Positions 61,641 through 64,000 of a stretch of 64,000 nt of DNA are shown piece after piece. A model generated the notes under the pieces. It made no database searches, had not been told where the DNA came from, and saw nothing but the letters and a program-made list of their open reading frames with translations. Origin of the DNA: a bacterium (GTDB lineage: Bacteria > Planctomycetota > UBA1135 > UBA2386); NCBI GenBank assembly GCA_030432695.1, contig JAUILN010000023.1, forward strand, positions 1-64,000. Reading direction: 5' to 3'. Position numbers and translations under genes: made by a program. Within the stretch, counting starts at the first letter, position 1. Every line of letters begins with the position of its first letter.

Positions 61641-64000
61641 TCAGAACGCCGCGCCGAGCAACACCGCGTTGAGCAGCAGCAGGTCGGTGCCCTCCACCAT
61701 GCCGCGGGTGGTCGGATCCTCGGCGAACGCGACCACGTGGCCGTCGCCGTGCGGCTGGTGGACCAGAAAGGCCTTCTTCGCGAGCTGGTCGAGCTTGTCC
61801 TCCCAGGCGAAGCCGGCGCGGAGCAGCGCGTCGCGCGCCGCGTAGATGCCGACGTTGCGGCCGGCGTCGAGCTTCACCGGGGTGTAGATCGCGCGGTCGC
61901 GGCCGATCACGTCGATGGCCGTGCCGAGGCCGAAGGCCAGCCAGTGCTCGGGGTCGAGGTCGACGCGGAGGATCGCGCCAGGGGTGCGGGCGGGGGATTC
62001 CTCGTCGGGGAGGATGGCCTGGTCGTAGTCGAAGGCGGGCTTCGCGGGTTCCTCTGCGGTCTCGGCCGCGTCGTCACCCTCGGACTTCTGCTCCGGCTTG
62101 TCCTTCTCCTTGTCCTCGTCCTTGTCCTTCTCGGCCCGCTCGCGGTCCTCGCCGCGCGTCGCCAGCAGCCCGACGCCGTCGCCGGTCAACCAGCTCGTCG
62201 CACCGCCACCCAGCGTCACCAGCGTGCCGCCGGCGCGGATCCAGGCCTTCAGCGCTTCGGCGCCGCGGCCGCCGAACTCGTCGCCGTAGTCGCCGCCGTC
62301 GGGCAGGACGATCACGTCGAAGTCGGTGAGGTCGGCGCGTGCCAGCCGGCCGGCGCGGACCTCGACCACCGGCACCCCGAAGCGCTCCTCGAGCACATGC
62401 CGCACCGCACCCGCGCCGTAGGAAGACGTCGGCTCGTTCCAGGCCAGCGCCACCTTCGGCGGCTTCACGTAGTGCACCTCGTTGCTGCCGAAGTGCACGC
62501 CTTCGTCGACCCACGACGAGTCGACCGGCAGGCAGTCGAGGCCGAGCGCGGCATCGAGCGCGCGGACCAGGGCGTGGACCTCGGGGCCGTTGTCGGCGGT
62601 CTTCACCAGGAGCGAGCCCGGCGCGAACTTGCGGTCGCCGATGCGGAAGGCCTTGCCGGCGCAGTGGACGCGGGCCTTCGTGCGCAGCAGCGTGGCCAGC
62701 AGGATCGCAGTGCCGTTCGAGCCGGCCGGCACCACCCAGGCGACGGTCGGGGTCGGGCCCTCGGCGTGCTGCCCGGGATCGATGGCGAGTGGCGCGAGGT
62801 CGTCGACCACGAGGCGGGTCAGCGCGCCGTCGGTCGGGCTCGCGGTCTCCCAGGCTGCCACGCCCTGCAGGAGCGGCAAGGACCACGCGGTCACGTCGTA
62901 GATCTCCGGCGACTCGCGGCGCGCGTGGCGGCGCAACTGCTCGGCGACGAACTCCGGATCCATGTCCTGGTGACGGCTCAGGAGCGCGGTCGCGAGCAGG
63001 CCCGCCGGCTGGTCGGTGCGCACCACGTAGGCGCCGGCCGGCAGGGTGCGCTCCGCGGCGCTCGCCGGATCTTCGCCATGATCGCGGACGCCCGCGCGCG
63101 TCACCGCGGCGTCGAGGCGGTCGACCTCGAGCCCCTGGAAGGCCAGCCGTCGCGCCAGTCGGTCGGTGCGCCAACGGTCGGGGCTCGGCAGCAGCACGAA
63201 CTCGCGCGTCGGGCCGTCGAGTCCGCGTTGGATCGCGCCGCGGCGGTGGCCGAGGAAGCGCTGCAGCGCGGCCTCCCGGTTCCACGCGGTGGTCTCGCAG
63301 GTCGCCAGCGACGCGACGAAGTGGCGCAGCACCGACTCCGGGAAGGTGCGGACCGTGTCGTCCTCGCGCTCGACCACCAGCCCGCGGATCGAAGCTTCCT
63401 CATAGGTCGCGCTGATCGCGCCGTGCAGGCCCGGCCAGGTGTCGCCATAGCCGGGATAGAAGGCGTCGAACGACTCGCGGGTGAAGTAGTCGAAGCCGTG
63501 GCGGTCGAACCACGCCGCATTGTTGCGGCCGTACTGCTCCTGCCAGGCGTGCCACTCGGCGGGCAATGCCGGGTTCCAGGGCTTCGCGGGCGGCGGGAAG
63601 TAGTAGCTCGAGTTCGAGCCCATCTCGTGCAGGTCGACGAACGACACCGGCCACCAGGTCCGGAAGTTCTTGATCCGGCCGAGGGTCTCCGGCTGGGTGC
63701 AGGCGAACCAGTCGCGGTTCAGGTCGAACAGCGCGTGGTTGGTGCGGCCGCCGGGCCAGGGTTCGTCGCGCTCGGCGGCGGCGGGGGAGCCGTCGGTGAA
63801 GCGGCCACGGGTCGAGCGGGCGTGGTGGACGAAGCGCGCCCGGCCGTCGGGGTTCTGCAGCGGGTCGATCACCACCAGGGTCTCGGCGAGGATCTTGTCG
63901 ACCAGCTCGTCGCCGTCGGCGGAGCACAGGTGCCAGGCCAGCAGCAGCGCTGCGTCGGTGCAGGAGATCTCGTTGCCGTGCACGGAGTTGGCCAGCCAGG
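61641..64000 (-). CDS. M14-family zinc carboxypeptidase with C-terminal GATase1-like part (5' end outside window)
   Basis: The gene runs off the window, so the start is not seen; about 786 residues are present. The carboxypeptidase A fold shows zinc ligands in WLANSVHGNEISCTDA (His-x-x-Glu, at the window edge), VVIDPLQNPDGRARF, and DLHEMGSNSSYYFPPP (His). A later domain (about 455-590) is class I amidotransferase-like (VALAWNEPTSSYGAGAVR and DVIVLPDGGDYGDEFGGRG) but lacks a nucleophile Cys. A highly charged linker (about 615-650, mostly Lys, Glu and Asp) follows, and a final domain (about 655-780). It is probably an exported peptidase, as in related planctomycete M14 proteins; the signal cannot be checked here. 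Confidence 0.85.
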   Translation of the reverse strand, partial: WLANSVHGNEISCTDAALLLAWHLCSADGDELVDKILAETLVVIDPLQNPDGRARFVHHARSTRGRFTDGSPAAAERDEPWPGGRTNHALFDLNRDWFACTQPETLGRIKNFRTWWPVSFVDLHEMGSNSSYYFPPPAKPWNPALPAEWHAWQEQYGRNNAAWFDRHGFDYFTRESFDAFYPGYGDTWPGLHGAISATYEEASIRGLVVEREDDTVRTFPESVLRHFVASLATCETTAWNREAALQRFLGHRRGAIQRGLDGPTREFVLLPSPDRWRTDRLARRLAFQGLEVDRLDAAVTRAGVRDHGEDPASAAERTLPAGAYVVRTDQPAGLLATALLSRHQDMDPEFVAEQLRRHARRESPEIYDVTAWSLPLLQGVAAWETASPTDGALTRLVVDDLAPLAIDPGQHAEGPTPTVAWVVPAGSNGTAILLATLLRTKARVHCAGKAFRIGDRKFAPGSLLVKTADNGPEVHALVRALDAALGLDCLPVDSSWVDEGVHFGSNEVHYVKPPKVALAWNEPTSSYGAGAVRHVLEERFGVPVVEVRAGRLARADLTDFDVIVLPDGGDYGDEFGGRGAEALKAWIRAGGTLVTLGGGATSWLTGDGVGLLATRGEDRERAEKDKDEDKEKDKPEQKSEGDDAAETAEEPAKPAFDYDQAILPDEESPARTPGAILRVDLDPEHWLAFGLGTAIDVIGRDRAIYTPVKLDAGRNVGIYAARDALLRAGFAWEDKLDQLAKKAFLVHQPHGDGHVVAFAEDPTTRGMVEGTDLLLLNAVLLGAAF

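Overview
The window is high-GC DNA, densely coded on both strands, and looks like a member of the Planctomycetota. The pointers are a giant secreted dehydrogenase with c-type heme, NPCBM-like and DUF1080-like parts, a membrane Ser/Thr kinase with DWG in place of DFG and a WD40-like C-terminus, many secreted proteins and lipoproteins of unknown function, and Gram-negative envelope genes (kdsB for Kdo activation). The lineage below phylum cannot be settled by reading alone. I see no rRNA, tRNA, CRISPR array, transposase, integrase or phage gene.

Layout. 1-1935: a hybrid histidine kinase whose 5' part appears frameshifted. 1957-5084 (-): an overlapping pair, an aspartoacylase-like hydrolase and a GCS2-CBS ligase-like protein. 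5199-6314: an SGNH hydrolase. 6359-6562: two adjacent hairpin-forming repeats. 6562-9622 (-): pyrG-kdsB-lipoprotein, which joins CTP supply to Kdo activation. 9881-13007: a secreted protein of unknown function and an M28 peptidase. 13063-14547: free-standing Clp N-domain genes with a truncated third copy and two identical 33-bp palindromes. 14562-25146 (-): a six-gene run reading BRCT/MerR/TPR regulator, membrane kinase, heme dehydrogenase, arrestin-like membrane protein, soluble arrestin-like protein and small AAA-like ATPase. 25246-27474: hutF-hutG for the last steps of histidine breakdown. 27497-29669 (-): ECF sigma factor, anti-sigma factor and a secretin-like secreted protein. 29737-34089 (-): CoA-transferase, FUN14 protein, TrkH and a uracil-DNA-glycosylase-like enzyme. 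34244-43780: four exported proteins (GH114-like lipoprotein, phosphoesterase, sialate O-acetylesterase, beta-helix lipoprotein). 43800-50177 (-): two CheB-CheR paralogues, one fused to PAS-GGDEF-EAL and one with a degenerate CheR. 50582-54414: DoxX, DUF72 and two glycosyltransferases. 54615-56441: two exported proteins of unknown function. 56469-64000 (-): beta-propeller protein, cupredoxin, mnmC, a small membrane protein and a truncated M14 peptidase.

Most minus-strand runs are joined by 4-base ATGA, GTGA or TTGA overlaps, so translational coupling is likely. Several first genes have a TANNNT hexamer 6-8 bases before the start codon and no Shine-Dalgarno sequence, which suggests leaderless transcripts. 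The most unusual DNA-level signal is a set of short palindromes with a shared GGTGCC/GGCACC core and unrelated but self-complementary arms, together with a 162-bp imperfect palindrome beside one of them.
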